From Antrodiella citrinella (lineage: Eukaryota; Basidiomycota; Agaricomycetes; Polyporales; Steccherinaceae), in the NCBI GenBank assembly GCA_004802725.1, contig SGPM01000002.1, positions 127,873-191,872 on the forward strand: a stretch of 64,000 nt of DNA, read 5' to 3'. The notes below the pieces were generated by a model. It ran no database searches. It saw only the letters and a program-made list of their open reading frames with translations, and was not told where the DNA came from. This document shows positions 1-12,177 of the stretch, piece after piece. Within the stretch, counting starts at the first letter, position 1. Each line of letters begins with the position of its first letter. The position numbers and the translations under genes are program-made.

Positions 1-853
1 TGTGCGGGGAGAAGAGGGCAAGTTCGGACTTTCGCCGTCACTGGATAAGTTACTATCTGCGCCTGCGCTCGTAGGTGTGGCAAGGCTTCCGTTGGAGGAT
101 CTTGCGGATCCCGGTGTGAGGGGTATGTTGGCGGACACGGGCGTTGCGTTTGCGGGTGGAGACGTCGGTGAGACGAGCACGGGTGCTACGATGGCGGGGG
201 GAAGCGACTTTGCGTTGGACTTGATACCGTACTTTTTCTCTGTAGTACACGTGTTCCGCTCGTCAGTCCGGCGCGTCTCGTGTCGCGACAGAATGTCAGA
301 GGATTCACGTACCAGCCTCCAGTCTCAGGACGGGCACCTGCTCGAATATGGCCCGAATCTTCTCGTTGTGCAGCATCTCGGTCGCGGTCTGGAAGATGAT
401 TTGGCCCCAGCCCTCTACGAAGGTGTTTGCTTCTGCCGCCACCTCTAAAATCTCCGCCTCCAGCTCTTTCTCGGCAGCCACCAGGCTTGTAAAAAGGTCG
501 TCTCCGATAGAGCCTTTCTGGAGGAGTTGCTGCAGTGCAGGCTTGTCTTCGCGAATCCGGAGGATGCGCTGTACGTCTGTCATGGCCCGACGCACGAGGG
601 CGGCTTTGAGCAGATGCTCTGGCGTGGGTGGGTCGGATCGTTGCAATAGCGTGATGTAAATGTCTCGTTCTTTGTGGCGGGGAAAGTATGGTTCGATTCC
701 TTTGTCTATGAGCAAATAATCTAGGTCAAGTGAGCCGAGAATCGGTGAACACGGACACGTACTGGCAATCCGGCGTCTGTACCAACCACTGAAGACCCAG
801 AGACCTCCAAAGATACAGAAGAGATAGATGATCGGAATATAAATCGACGCCAT
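1..853 (-). CDS. SEC66: Sec66/Sec71-like subunit of the ER Sec62/63 translocation complex (3' end outside window)
   Basis: Sec66 is a small single-span ER membrane protein that joins Sec62, Sec63 and Sec72 in post-translational protein import. I start it at the ATG on 853-851, which opens directly into a hydrophobic segment (residues about 3-20) followed by a basic WYRRR stretch, the usual short luminal tail plus one membrane anchor. The soluble part carries the family's acidic/helical core, including the ADP-like stretches KERDIYITLLQR and ALVRRAMTDVQRI. An intron lies at 312-240 (GTACGT...CTACAG on the minus strand). The second exon begins EKKYGI and becomes a Ser/Pro/Ala-rich tail that is still open at base 1, so the stop codon is missing. 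It is divergent from the citrate synthase gene. The identity comes from recognising the family pattern, not from a search. Confidence 0.82.
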
Positions 854-1179
854 GACGGTCGTCGGGAAAGAGTGTTGGGGAGTGACAGAGTCTCGAGAGC
901 AAAAGTGTTGGACGTTGGCGTTCAAATGTCCGTGCTCGCTGGCAACTGGCACTGGCACTGCCTGGATAGACGCCCTGACCTAATGGGGATCATCAACGAT
1001 GTGCGAAATTCGGCGTTGACCGGGAGATGGTGACAAGCGGACAGCAGTTCTTTCTGTCCGTCATAACATGGGGCGCCTAAAATGCGTCGGCTTATAAGGT
1101 CGGAGCTAGCTGGCAACTCCCCCAATTTCCACTTTTCCTGCTTTCTTCCTATACCCTCACTCCCCTCGCCGTCGTCACC
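854..1179. promoter_or_regulatory. Divergent promoter between SEC66 and citrate synthase
   Basis: This 326-base gap separates two start codons that point away from each other, so it must hold both promoters and 5' leaders. A TATA-like CTTATAA lies near 1090, about 90 bases before the citrate synthase ATG, and a CT-rich stretch follows it up to the start codon, as in many fungal leaders. No other gene is visible. Confidence 0.5.
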
Positions 1180-3065
1180 ATGCTCAGACAGACTCGTTTT
1201 GCGTCCAGGCACTTCTCCCAGGGCATCCTCGCCCAGAGGCGTATGGCCTCCACCAAAGTATGTTCCGCGCGCGTCACGTCATAGCGCGATGGTCTCATTT
1301 TTTAATCTTGCAGACTATCCGTGAGGCTCTTGAAGAGGTCATTCCTAAAAAGCAGGCTCAACTCGCAGCCCTGGTGAGTCTCATGATCAGTTTCCGCCGC
1401 GTTAACAGCGCTGACGTAGTTCGCCTGCTGCTAGAAAGCCAGGCACAGCCAGTCTGTCCTTGGTGATGTAAAGGTATGCGCACTCAACGCCTGAGTTCAT
1501 GATTAGTATGTTCACGTACTCTGTAGGTCGAGCACGTTATCGGTGGTATGCGTGGACTCAAGGCCATGCTCTGGGACGCATCCGTCCTGGACCCCCTCGA
1601 GGTATGTATTCCCCTTCTGTGTCATTCGCGTTTTTCTGATATCTGGTCACTGTAGGGTATCCGCTTCCACGGCTTGTCAATCCCCGACTGCCAGAAGCAA
1701 CTCACTGCGGCTCCTGGTGGCAAGGAGATCATTGCTGAGAGTATGCTCTGGCTGCTCCTCACTGGCCAGGTCCCCACAGAAGCTGAGACCCGCCAGCTGT
1801 CCCGAGAATTGGCCGAGAAGGGTGACCTGCCCAAGCATGTTATTGACCTGATCGATTCGTATGTTCATACCGTTCGGTGTCTGTGGCATATGATTCATTC
1901 CAGTTTCTTCCAGATTACCGACGACACTCCACCCCATGACCCAACTCGGAATGGGTGTTGCCGCCTTGAACCACGACAGCAAGTTTGCTGCTGCGTACGA
2001 GGAGGGTATCAAGAAATCTGAGTACTGGACTCACACCCTCGACGACTGCATCAACCTCATTGCCCGTCTCCCTGCTCTCGCTGCACGCATTTACCGCAAC
2101 GTGTACAAGCCTGGACAGGAAATCCCTGCTATCAACAAGGACATTGATCTCGTTGGTGAGTAGTGTCTATACTTATATATCTGATCTGCACCAGTGCTAA
2201 TGATACATGTAGGTAACTACGTCAACATGCTCGGGTTCGGTGCCAACCACGATTTGACTGAGTACCTCCGTCTGTATATTGCCATTCACGGTGATCATGA
2301 GGGGGGTAATGCCTCTGCTCACACTGCTCGTAAGCTACCCCATACTCGCGATATCAACGTCATCTCACACGTTCTTGCAGATTTGGTTGGTTCCACCCTT
2401 GCCGACCCTTATTTGTCGTACTCCGCTGCGTTGTACGCCCTTGCTGGACCTCTCCACGGGTGAGTTCACTATATATCTGTCACAACAGTCTATTGACGTC
2501 ACTTTTCCAGTCTTGCCAATCAGGAGGTTCTCCGCTGGCAACTAGACATGCAGAAGGAGCTCGGTAACAACATCACGCACGAGAAGATCAAGGAGTCCCT
2601 CTGGAAGACTCTCAAGAGCGGACGTGTTGTTCCCGGATATGGTCACGGTGTCCTCCGTAACCCTGATCCTCGTTTCGTTGCTCTCCAGGAGTTCTGCCTC
2701 ACCCGCCCCGACCTCCTCGCGGATCCAGTCATTCAGCTCGTCAAGCAGACCTCCGAAGTCGCACCTGATGTATTGAAGGAGCACGGCAAGACCAAGAACC
2801 CTTACCCCAACGTCGATGCTGCCTCCGGCTGTGTGCTGTACCACTACGGTTTGACCGAGTTCAAGGTATGTTGTGATTGTTTCTGCTTGACATGCGTTCT
2901 TGCTGACGTTTTATCGACGAATAGTACTACACTGTCATCTTCGGTGTCTCAAGAGCATTGGGTGCCTTGACACAGTTGGTCTGGGCTCGTGCGCTTGGTC
3001 TTCCTCTGGAACGCCCCAAGTCATTGTCGCTCGAGGCGATCGAGAAGCTCGTCGAGGGTCAGTAG
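1180..3065 (+). CDS. CIT1: Citrate synthase, mitochondrial
   Basis: It condenses oxaloacetate with acetyl-CoA to citrate, the entry step of the TCA cycle. Ten exons (1180-1257, 1314-1373, 1435-1473, 1527-1601, 1656-1858, 1914-2155, 2213-2329, 2381-2459, 2511-2865, 2925-3065) add up to 463 codons including the stop. The N-terminus ([15 protein letters not shown]) is Arg-rich and acid-free like a mitochondrial presequence. Family signatures are clear: [12 protein letters not shown], the [12 protein letters not shown] block with active-site His (split by the intron at 2330-2380), [22 protein letters not shown] and the final [26 protein letters not shown]. The C-terminus ends EKLVEGQ with no peroxisomal SKL-type signal, which favours the mitochondrial rather than the peroxisomal isoform. 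Confidence 0.97.
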
Positions 3066-4035
3066 GCACGCTCCACCACCACCGCATCCTGCCTCTTGTC
3101 GCCGGTCGAATATGTATACCAACCCCCATACCGTGCTAGAACATACTGAGACGAGTAAACGAGACGAGCTGGAGACAGTTGCGATGGCTTCTTTTTCTTT
3201 CGACGCCTTTGCGGGATTGGTATAATGATAGTGTTTCATGTCGCTGCGTAGAAGGTACAACCGTATACAGGGTTCCCTATAATTCATATATAGAGCAACA
3301 TATATACCTGACGCTAAATTTGACTTGCGAGTGATCAAGGTTTCAAGCTTTTTCGAGCAGAGGGAGGTGGGAAGCGTGCATTGGGGTTGTAACTTGTCGA
3401 GCGGGTAAAGCTATGTTACAGTTGTACAGGACGAATCAGGAAGACTTTTGGGCTGTTTTTATGGTCGCAAAGAAGGCGACGAATGTCGAAGAGAAACACT
3501 TGTCCGAAGAAGTGAAGATGATCATGGAAAGAGCAAGAGGCAAAAACTGCAATTCGAAAGGAAGAATAAATATCAGGGATACTGTGTACATGTAAATTCT
3601 TCGTGCAGCAAAAGGATAACAGGATATCACAACAGGCGAGTGAGATATGTCTGGACTGGACTGAACTGAGAGGTTGGATGGATGGATGGATGATTGGGAG
3701 ATACGGAACTACCTACATGAGAACGCGAGGCACAAGTGAGGAGTGGGAGAAAGGGATGAGCGTACATACAGTCGTCAAATACATCAGAGTGAGAGGTAGA
3801 AGAAGTTGACACGACGACCCTCGCGAGCGAGGGTGAAGATGAGAACAAGAGAACGAGGAAGAGGAATGAAAGTAAATACGCAAGAGACGCAAAGAACACA
3901 AGACACAGGTAGGTCAAGTCGTAAGTCCATATCGTCGAAACAAAATCCGTTGCCAAGACAAAAAAGACGTAAAGGCAAACCAAAAACTCCTCAAAGTTGA
4001 ACAAAATGAACAATTCACCATGACTTCGAAACGAA
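3066..4035. other. Convergent 3' flank, no gene seen
   Basis: This 970-base region lies between the stop of citrate synthase and the stop of the minus-strand Gly/Pro-tail protein, so it should hold both 3' UTRs and terminators. Open frames occur on the minus strand (for example 3627-4244), but they show no family pattern and overlap the repeat-coding tail of the neighbour. A short GGAT repeat sits at about 3674-3692. Confidence 0.5.
3674..3692. repeat. GGAT tetranucleotide microsatellite
   Basis: About four to five tandem copies of GGAT lie in the convergent 3' flank. It is short and probably neutral. Confidence 0.8.
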
Positions 4036-5423
4036 TCAGAACCTCCGCGGCTGGCCTTGCTGCTGCTGTGGTGGCGGGCCTCCCCGTCCAGGACCAGGCG
4101 GCATGTACCCCTGCGGCGGCGGTCCACCTCTCCCAGGACCAGGGGGCATATACCCATGCGGGGGCGGCGGGCCGCCCTGGCCAGGTGGCGGGTACATGCC
4201 CTGTGGCGGGGGCATCCCCCGTCCCTGCGGTGGCGGCATCCCACCTCGTCCCATCGCGTTCGGCGGCGGCATCATACCGCGCCCCTGCCCGCCACCAGGG
4301 GGCACAGGGACCGAGTTCGAGCGGAAGCCTCCGGGGCCACCTGGACCGGGGGGGACCAGCCAGTGGGTTGGGGTCCGGGGTCGCGTAGGGAGACGGGGGC
4401 GGGACGGCCTCCGGGGCCTCCTCCTCCTCCTGGTGCGGGCACGCCAGCGGCTGCGGAGGGAGGTGGGGGGTTCTTCTCTGCGGCTTTGATGATTTCGTCG
4501 CTGAGAAGGAGAAGGAAAAAGATGGCGCGTCAGTATACAGTAACTCGAAATAGGACATGTGATGTGCCAGGACGCGCAAGACGCGATAGGGGAAGATTGG
4601 GTTTGCGTGAAGGGGGAGGGAACGTACTCAAGAAGGTTCAGAGCAGCGCAGAGGACGACCCATTCGACGCAGTCCTCGTTGCCCTCTCCTAATGTCTGCC
4701 AGACTGCCTTCTCTTCGGGCGTTTTGCCGGTAATGCTGATCCGCGTGCCACCACCATTGGGACCAGGGGGGTTCTTTTGGATCTTTCCGAATTCGATGCG
4801 CTTTGGGGGTATGTTGTGCCCCGCGTAGGCGAAATAGAACATGCTCCAGAAGGCGGCATTGGGATTTGGTTTGGATATTTGGAAGAGCGGGAGGTCAGAC
4901 GAGTCCGGGGAGGGGAGGGCGAGTTTGTAGATGGGGGAGAGGACACCGGTGTTTGTTATGGACCATTTGAGGTTACGTGAGGCCTCGCAGCGGACGACGC
5001 GAGAGGCAGACGAGGAGTGTCCGGGATCGGATGCGGTGGTCTTGCCGGCTGTTTGGTTGGCACGAGGGGGAAAGAGTTTGGCGACACACAAATCGCCCTG
5101 GGGCGATGGTGTCAAGAGGTAGTTCTCTGTGTTCTAGAGCATGAGGATAGGTGAATTTAACGTACAGTTCGAACGATGAAGGACTTACAAAATTGGTGTG
5201 AAGGTACGAGTACAGGATATTGGATGGTTGTCCTGTAGAACGGTGTTAGAGAGGTACGATGAACGAGAGTATATATTCTGTACCATGGGGAGTTACGATG
5301 AGGGTTGGAAGGTGATTTGGGATGGGAGGATGGGTCGGGGAGGTGTACACGGTGTATATTGCTGTGTAGAGACGACGGTGAGCATACAAGACACGAGATT
5401 GCTGCGATGTACGTACCTGCCAT
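4036..5423 (-). CDS. Conserved fungal protein of unknown function with Gly/Pro-rich C-terminal repeats
   Basis: I do not recognise a named family. My model has five exons (5423-5417, 5361-5284, 5232-5189, 5133-4628, 4500-4036). The order is a short hydrophobic/Pro N-terminus, the stretch HGQPSNILYSYLHTNF, and a globular core with LPLFQISKPNPNAAFWSMFY, KRIEFGKI and a GEGNEDCVEWVVLCAALNLL motif. After a clear intron (4627-4501, branch TACTGAC) come DDEIIKAAEK and a long Pro/Gly tail with repeated GYMPPGPGRGGPPPQ units ending QPRRF. The first exon is only 7 nt. In the tail the reading frame demanded by the splice does not match the frame of the GPGRGG repeats. They meet at a run of seven G at 4348-4354, where a one-base change would join them. 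The core is very likely a real gene; the tail frame is uncertain. Confidence 0.7.
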
Positions 5424-5815
5424 TGTCGTGCCAAGACTGTTTGAGAGTGCTGTCGTGCTGGCGGGATGCAACGAATCAAACGATGGCAACGACCTGCAGG
5501 ACCTGTACACGGCCAACCGGGTCCGGGCCTCTACATTGGGCGTCTACGCCCACGTGGTCACACTGTCACATCGATTCCATTTCTACGCATGTGACATTGG
5601 CGTGACTATTGGTGTTCGCCCGCCTGTAGCACCCGACGCTCTAGTCACTCTGGCGTCCACACACCGTCCTCATCGTCAACGACAACGTCCACTCACCACC
5701 GCCCGCCCATCGACATCCCTCTCGTCTTGTTTATCCTCACCGTCGTTATCTCCCGCCTTGTCCCGACACATAATCCGCGTGCGAGCAGCTCATTACTCTC
5801 AGTCGCGTTCCCGTC
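5424..5815. promoter_or_regulatory. Divergent promoter between the Gly/Pro-tail protein and the B56 subunit
   Basis: This 392-base gap separates two oppositely directed start codons. The plus-strand side is rich in CCT/CTC up to the B56 ATG, as in a fungal 5' leader. No further gene is visible. Confidence 0.45.
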
Positions 5816-8339
5816 ATGAAGGGCCTCAAGAAGACTCTCGTCAGTATCAGATCCCCGCCTCACCGCTCAACGCGTTCCTCACGATCATTTCTCCCCCATC
5901 CCAGCTCCGAACTAGCAAATCCCAGGATTCCGCCTCCTCAAAAACGAAGGAATCCAAGGCCGTGGCCTCTGCAGCTGCTGCACCTCCTCCTCCACCCCCC
6001 AATTCTGCCAAACCGCTTCCTCAGCCCTCCTCTGCACTCGCAAGTCTCAGCCATCTCGCTAATAACAACAGCAACCACTCTCTTCCGGCTACTAATGGCT
6101 CGCTTCCCCCTTCTCGTCCTGGCTCTTCTGGCTCGACCGCCCCTTTGAACCCAGATCGCAGATACGCTGCTCCCGACCGCGCATCGCCGGCACCTCCCAT
6201 CGTCGTAGTCAGCCCAGAGGCTCCCGGCGTTGACATTATGCCTGAACGCCATTCCCTAGGCTTAGATCCCATTACGCCCCCACGCAACCCTCTCAACCGT
6301 CTGCGGACTGGCCCCAAAGACACGATTCCCATCGTTGGCAAGCCGCCACGAAAACAGAGAAGCAGTCGGTTCGTTGTCACCGAAAAGATTGAGATTGAGA
6401 AACTCCCTCCCTTCTTGGGTCAGTACCGTTCGCACATTTACCCGATACGGCATCCTAAGTCCATATCTCGCAGAGATACCGCCCGGCGAGCGGGCCCAGC
6501 TATTTATCAGGAAATTGCACCAATGTGCCGTCCTGTTCGACTTCAACGATGCCAACGCCGAGTTGAAGGGGAAACAGGTCAAGACTCAGACTCTCCATGA
6601 AATGCTGGAATACATTACAACACAGCGAGGCGTGATCACGGATAACATATACCCAGAAGTCGTCAAGATGGTGCGTCGTGTCTGGTCTCTTTTAGTTAAA
6701 GGAGTGCTATAACGCTCCGCAGTTTGCTACGAACCTCTTCCGTTCCATACCCCCTCCTGTCAACCCGACAGGCGATGCCTACGACCCTGAAGAGGACGAA
6801 CCCGTTCTCGAGCTTGCCTGGCCTCACCTCAAGATTGTCTACGAGTTCTTCCTTCGCTTTGTCGAGAGCCCTGATTTCAACACCAACTTGGCCAAGCGGT
6901 ACATTGACCAAACGTTCGTACTCAACCTGCTCGAGCTCTTTGACTCAGAGGACCCGCGGGAGCGCGATTTCTTGAAGACGACGCTCCACCGGATATACGG
7001 GAAGTTCCTCAACCTGAGAGCTCCCATCAGGAGAAGCATCAACAACGTGTTCTTCCATTTCATTTATGAAACAGAGAGGCACAACGGAATCGCAGAGTTA
7101 CTGGAAATACTAGGATCCATTATCAACGGTTTCGCCTTACCGCTCAAGGAAGAGCACAAGACGTTCCTCATGCGCGTCCTTCTTCCCTTGCACAAGGTCA
7201 AGTCCTTATCTATGTACCACCCTCAACTGGCCTACTGCGTGGTCCAGTTCCTCGAGAAAGACGCCGCGCTCGCAGAAGATGTCGTCCTTGGCCTGCTCAA
7301 GTTCTGGCCAAAAGTGAACTCACCGAAGGAAGTCATGTTCCTGAGCGAAATGGAGGAAGTCCTCGACGTGATCGACCCAGCGGAGTTCCAGAAGATTCAG
7401 GTACCGCTGTTCCAGCAACTCGCACGGTGCATCAACAGCCAGCATTTCCAGGTAGCAGAGCGGGCGCTGCTATACTGGAACAACGAATATATCGTGAACC
7501 TTATGAGTGACAACCTGGTTGTAATCTTGCCGATTGTGTTCCCGGCCTTATACACGAATTCAAGATCGCATTGGAATAGGTGAGTGTCGATTGTGTGCTT
7601 CTGTTACATTCTGTAGCTTCAATCTCGAATCGGTAGGACGATACATGCAATGGTTTACAATGCGCTCAAGCTGTTCATGGAGATCAACCCTGATCTCTTC
7701 GACGATGCTATGCAGCAATACAAGCAGCGTAAGCTCGAGTGCGTATTTCATCTTCTTGAATCATGGGCCACATATTGACACTCTCTACCTTCGCAGTGAA
7801 CGTCAACACGCTGTTGATCGGTATGACGAATGGCAGAAATTGCGCGCAAAAGCGGTGCAGAACTCAGGTGGAAACCTTCCTCACGGCTTCGCAGATACGG
7901 AACCTCCCCTGCCACCACCTCCAGTGGACGAAGCAGATATCATCGACTTGTCGATGGATTTGAATGCCGTTTCTTTAGATGCGGAGATTCCGTTGGGGGA
8001 TTTGGACGACAGTGGCATTGAGCGGGTACCGATGGCAGACCCAGGGATGGACGTGAGTATACCCTATACTTCACTTGCCTGAGATCGAGGGAGAGTTGAC
8101 GAAATATACTGGATGGCGTTTGGTGCTTGTAGCGACCGTTCCCGGAAGTAGGACTGGATCACTCGCCAAGCGCCGCGGCGGGCTTGCATTCAAGGCGGAA
8201 AAGTGCTCTTCCAGGTGCGCTTGGTCTTCGACATTGGTTCACTCGCGTTGCTGACGGGGTACACGATGCGTTTGGCACTACCGACGACAGTGGACCCGAC
8301 GGTATTGAGGGACTTGCAGGCGCACCGAAGCTTGGATGA
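5816..8339 (+). CDS. RTS1: PP2A regulatory subunit B56 (B', Rts1/Par1 type)
   Basis: B56 subunits steer protein phosphatase 2A to substrates in mitosis, stress and cell-wall control. Seven exons (5816-5839, 5905-6418, 6474-6670, 6723-7579, 7637-7738, 7797-8052, 8133-8339) add up to 719 codons including the stop. The first exon encodes MKGLKKTL. A long Ser/Pro/Ala-rich N-terminal region (to about residue 180) precedes the B56 HEAT-like core. The core is plainly recognisable from [20 protein letters not shown] through [73 protein letters not shown] and [20 protein letters not shown]. The tail after the core is Pro/acidic. The last exon has a weaker basis: it rests on one GT-AG intron and an open frame ending APKLG. 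Confidence 0.93.
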
Positions 8340-9263
8340 TAACGGCATACCACATCCGAACGGCGACGGGCCGTAGATGCGAACCGAGTGTAGCATATTC
8401 ACTTCCCTTTACATGCACTCAACACCACTTTCGCACTCCCTCATGGTATAGTCCTAGCTTCGACGTGTTGTCTTCCCACCTCATCGGCCGTCTCCGATTG
8501 CTCTTTTACCTTCACCATCGGCGACACGACATTTTTGCTGTTCATATTACTTACACAATATACTCGACTCCATCCATCCCTCCACCCACAGACTGTCCAG
8601 TGTCCCATGTTACTGCTGTCCCATGTCCCATTGTGTTTTCCATCCCTGTGTCTATCCCAGCGTATTGTCAAGAACTTATATCCAACCCTCCTTTTACTTT
8701 CCCTTGACTTCCTTTTCTCTTTCGCTGTCCCGTCCTGGATGATGATGATGATGATGATGTTTCATCACCCCCTTCGTAGCATACATACATATGTCCACAT
8801 ACGTACGTAGGTACATACATTACACTGCCAACCCATTCTTTTTCCTCCCTCTTGATTCGTTTTTGACTATGGGTGTGCAATGCGAGCGTTCGAGTTATTC
8901 TGGGACTGCGTGAGACGAAAATAACGACCGTGACCGCTTCATCTTCTCCCGGTTCACGCTCTCCCAGTCCTCTTTCTCTCGTTTTACAACGTTTTACTCA
9001 CAGATTGCCATTTGTTGGACTTTCCACGTCGTTCCTTATTCACTGCGCAGACTGCACGGCTTATTCCAGGCGAGAGTAGACCAGAAATAGACCAAAGTTT
9101 TCGCTCCCGAGTTCCCTCGGCGTCTAGCTCTCCAAGAGCTTAACGGCGCAGCTTCACACCTTCTGAACTGCAACTACCATCACCGTTTCCCCACCCTCAC
9201 ACCCTCGTATTTCGTGACGGGAAACGACTGAGGTGTCTGTCGTCGTAGTTGTCATCTGCCTAA
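8340..9263. other. Intergenic region with microsatellites; 3' flank of B56 and 5' region of the mannosyltransferase
   Basis: These 924 bases lie between two plus-strand genes. They hold a GAT repeat at 8738-8759, CATA/GTAC-type simple repeats at about 8780-8820, and CT-rich leader-like sequence toward 9260. No open frame with family character was seen on either strand. Confidence 0.5.
8738..8759. repeat. GAT trinucleotide microsatellite
   Basis: About seven tandem GAT units in non-coding sequence downstream of the B56 gene. Confidence 0.85.
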
Positions 9264-11216
9264 GATGATGACCCCTATGCGATACGTCGTTTTGGTGCTG
9301 GGCATCATAGTTCGTCACTTGTTACTCTCACTTGCTCATCGGCGAGATGTTGTACTAACGACAAATTGACTTTGTTCGCAGATCAGCTTGCATTTCATCT
9401 TGAGCTTCTCGCATGAAGACTACGGTCGTGCGACGTCCATCTCACGTATCACCACCCAGTTCAAGGGTGTCTCGGGACCGCGCGTAGCAGGCGGTGCGCC
9501 TGAGGAATATTACACGCATGGGGGCGGGGCGGACGCGGAGGGCAGGAGGGCGAATGCGGCGTTCGTGATTCTGGCGAGGAATGGGGACTTGCAGGGGATT
9601 AGTAGCAGTGTCAAGCAAATGGGTGCGTGGCTTGAGTCTTTGTTTTCGCTGCCACTGGAGGGGGGCGGGGAGTGTTGTGTGTGTATGCTGACTGGTACAT
9701 TTGGTGCGCTACGGCAGAGGACCGGTTTAACAAGAAGTTCAAGTACCCCTACGTCTTCCTCAACGAAGAGCCCTTCTCGGAGAAATTCAAGAGGTGAGCA
9801 GCCGAGGCCGATATCCCGGTCTAAACTTGTACTGATGATGCGTTGTCGTTGTCTAGACAAATCAACAACATCATCAGCTCGACAGCGGAGTTCGGGCTGA
9901 TTCCCCATGACCACTGGTACCAGCCTGATACCATCGACGAGGAGAAGGCGTCCAAGGCGAGACAGGCGATGGTCAAGGGTAACGTAATCTACGGAGGTAT
10001 GTCCCCTTGACGGTGTCATCTGGGTTGCCCATGCTTATCCGGTTGGCTGTTCGTAGGAAGCGTACCGTATGCATCAATCCTTTGTTGTGTGTTCGTAGTA
10101 CTCATTCTGACAACAGGTATCGGAATATGTGCCGCTACAACTCCGGGGTATGGGTTTTAGCACTTGGGTCGTACTCTACTTTGTCTGACGTCATCTGTAG
10201 TTCTTCTACCGCCACGAATTGCTGCAGAAGTACAAGTACTACTGGCGTATTGAGTGAGTTTCTCTCCACAGAATATCGCCCACCAAGGCAATATCTGAAT
10301 GATCGTTACCATCTAGGCCAGACGTCATGTTCTACTGTGATATCGACTACGACGTAAGTCCTGGTTTCAAAATACCGGGATGTGCATTTGACATGTACTT
10401 GCTTTAGCCTTTCTTGCTCATGCAGGATCAGAACAAGACTTACGGTACGCGTTACTCGCTCGCGTTCGAAACATAGATCACTGAGAATGTGGTTCACCGC
10501 GTAGGCTTCACTGTGTCCTTGTACGAGTACCCTGAAACAATAGCCTCACTGTGGTCTACCGTGAAGGGTACGCATACACTTATTCGCCTCTATGATCGAT
10601 CTCATAGCTCACTGTGACGACGTTAGAATTCATCCAAGAGAATCAGGAGCTGCTTTCACCTGACAACGCCATGTCATTCATATCCGATGACCATGGTGAA
10701 ACCTACAACAGATGCCATTGTATGTCCTTTCTGCACACCTTGCATGCCCGAGCTAATGTGATCTGTGTGTGATGTACAGTCTGGAGTAACTTTGAAATTG
10801 CTGATCTCGACCTCTGGCGAGGCGAGGCGTACACCAAGTTCTTTGACCACCTCGACGAAAAGGGCGGGTTCTACTATGAGGTGAGAATGTTTTGTCTGTT
10901 TTGTCTCTAGTAGAGGGAATGTTGCGCTGACGATGTTGTTCTCAGCGTTGGGGTGACGCACCCGTACACAGTATTGGTGCTGCTCTCTTCTCGCGGAAAG
11001 ACCAGATCCACTTCTTCAACGATATAGGTAGGTTCATTATCCATACACATCACATTACCTGCTTCTGAACCGTTCTATCCAGGCTACAAACACAACCCGT
11101 TCCAGCACTGTCCTCAAGGTGATGCGCACACACGAGGGAAGTGTTGGTGCGACCCCAAAGAGAACTTCGACTACGAATGGTATTCGTGTCTGAAACGATA
11201 CGACAGCATGTTTTAG
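9264..11216 (+). CDS. Alpha-1,2-mannosyltransferase of the KRE2/KTR family (GT15)
   Basis: KTR enzymes are Golgi type II membrane proteins that add alpha-1,2-mannose to O- and N-linked glycans. The start at 9264 encodes MMTPMRYVVLVLGIIISLHF, a short cytoplasmic tail and signal anchor. The coding sequence then runs through many small exons, one only about 10 nt near 10060. Family blocks are unmistakable: RRANAAFVILARNGDL, FKYPYVFLNEEPFSEKFK, the RNMCRYNSGFFYRHELLQKYKYYWR block, EPDVMFYCDIDYDPF, ETYNRCHFWSNFEIADLDLW, FYYERWGDAPVHSIGAALF and CPQGDAHTRGKCWC. The TAG at 11214-11216 follows YDSMF. The total is roughly 390 residues, normal for the family. Which KTR paralogue it is cannot be told from this. 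Dpm2, also in this window, serves the dolichol-mannose step of the same glycosylation pathways. Confidence 0.95.
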
Positions 11217-12177
11217 TACGATCTGCCATGGACATTCCTTTGCGCCGGCGATCATTATCATTTATTTTTTCAAGTGCATCTACCCCCTTGTTTTTCGTTA
11301 TGTTATTCGCTTTGCTCGCTACTACCGAACCAAACCATTCACGTTTTCTTTCATGTGGTTGTCATTGTGGCAATGACGGACGGACGCGTATGTGAACTCG
11401 TGAACGAAGGGGAGAATCACAGACCTTGAAGGTTCGCATATAGCTACACAAGGAGAGTAACGAGGTGAGTGTCGGAACGAGTTAAACCGCCATGATCGCG
11501 TGGCGGAGTAGATAGTGTTCGGACATCTCCGGACAGTAGATTAGAGACCTTCACGGTCTACATTCACTATATTCATGACGATATACACCCTCTAATAGAG
11601 GCCTTGACATACGCTGGAGGCACCTTACACCTCCGGCCGATTTCTGCTTCAACAGTGAGAGCGTTATCCAGGTTGAGTGCGAGTCCTTACCAGAACAAAC
11701 AGAGTTTGCTCGGACGCTCGATCCCAGGACGCTGCCAATCCGCACCAAGCATATCGGAAGGTCACGGTGTAGTACGTACGAACAACGAGCTGTGGGGGCA
11801 AGGCGCGTGAGCCCAACGCGAATGGAAATGAGCCTGCGTATGATACTTACCCAGGCAGACTTGACCGGTACCGGTCGACCTCGACCTCGATCGGTACCGC
11901 CGCGACAATTGACAACTTCAAGTTGATCGCACTGAGTTCGTCCCCTTTTCCCGCTCGTGATCAAAAGAGTGCAAGCAGCGCACCTACGTTCGCAGGTATA
12001 CGGTTCGAATCAACTGGTAGTTAGCAAAGCAAAAAGATTCTGACGTAGACTCGTAGTGGCTCATCTTAGCACCTACGCGATCATGATCGAGAGACTCGTA
12101 CATGGTCGTAAGCGCTTGTTTTCCGACGAACAGTCCCCAGTCAGGCGCGGCTTGAACGTTTGAACTGGGAAGTTGTG
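11217..12177. other. Intergenic region upstream of Pik1, no gene seen
   Basis: These 961 bases lie between two plus-strand genes. A GGTTCGAATCA box at about 12002 resembles a tRNA B box but has no pairing T-stem. Minus-strand frames around 11551-11964 have no family character. The last ~150 bases are the likely leader of the Pik1 gene. Confidence 0.45.

Noticed and set aside
3627..4244. 205-codon minus-strand frame with hydrophobic stretches beyond the Gly/Pro-tail gene
   Set aside because: Its first part is an alternative frame of the GPGRGG repeats and the rest is low-complexity CTT/TCC sequence; no signature of a membrane protein family.
11996..12022. GGTTCGAATCA box resembling a tRNA B box
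   Set aside because: The bases on both sides do not pair into a T-stem, and no A box, anticodon arm or acceptor stem could be found around it.
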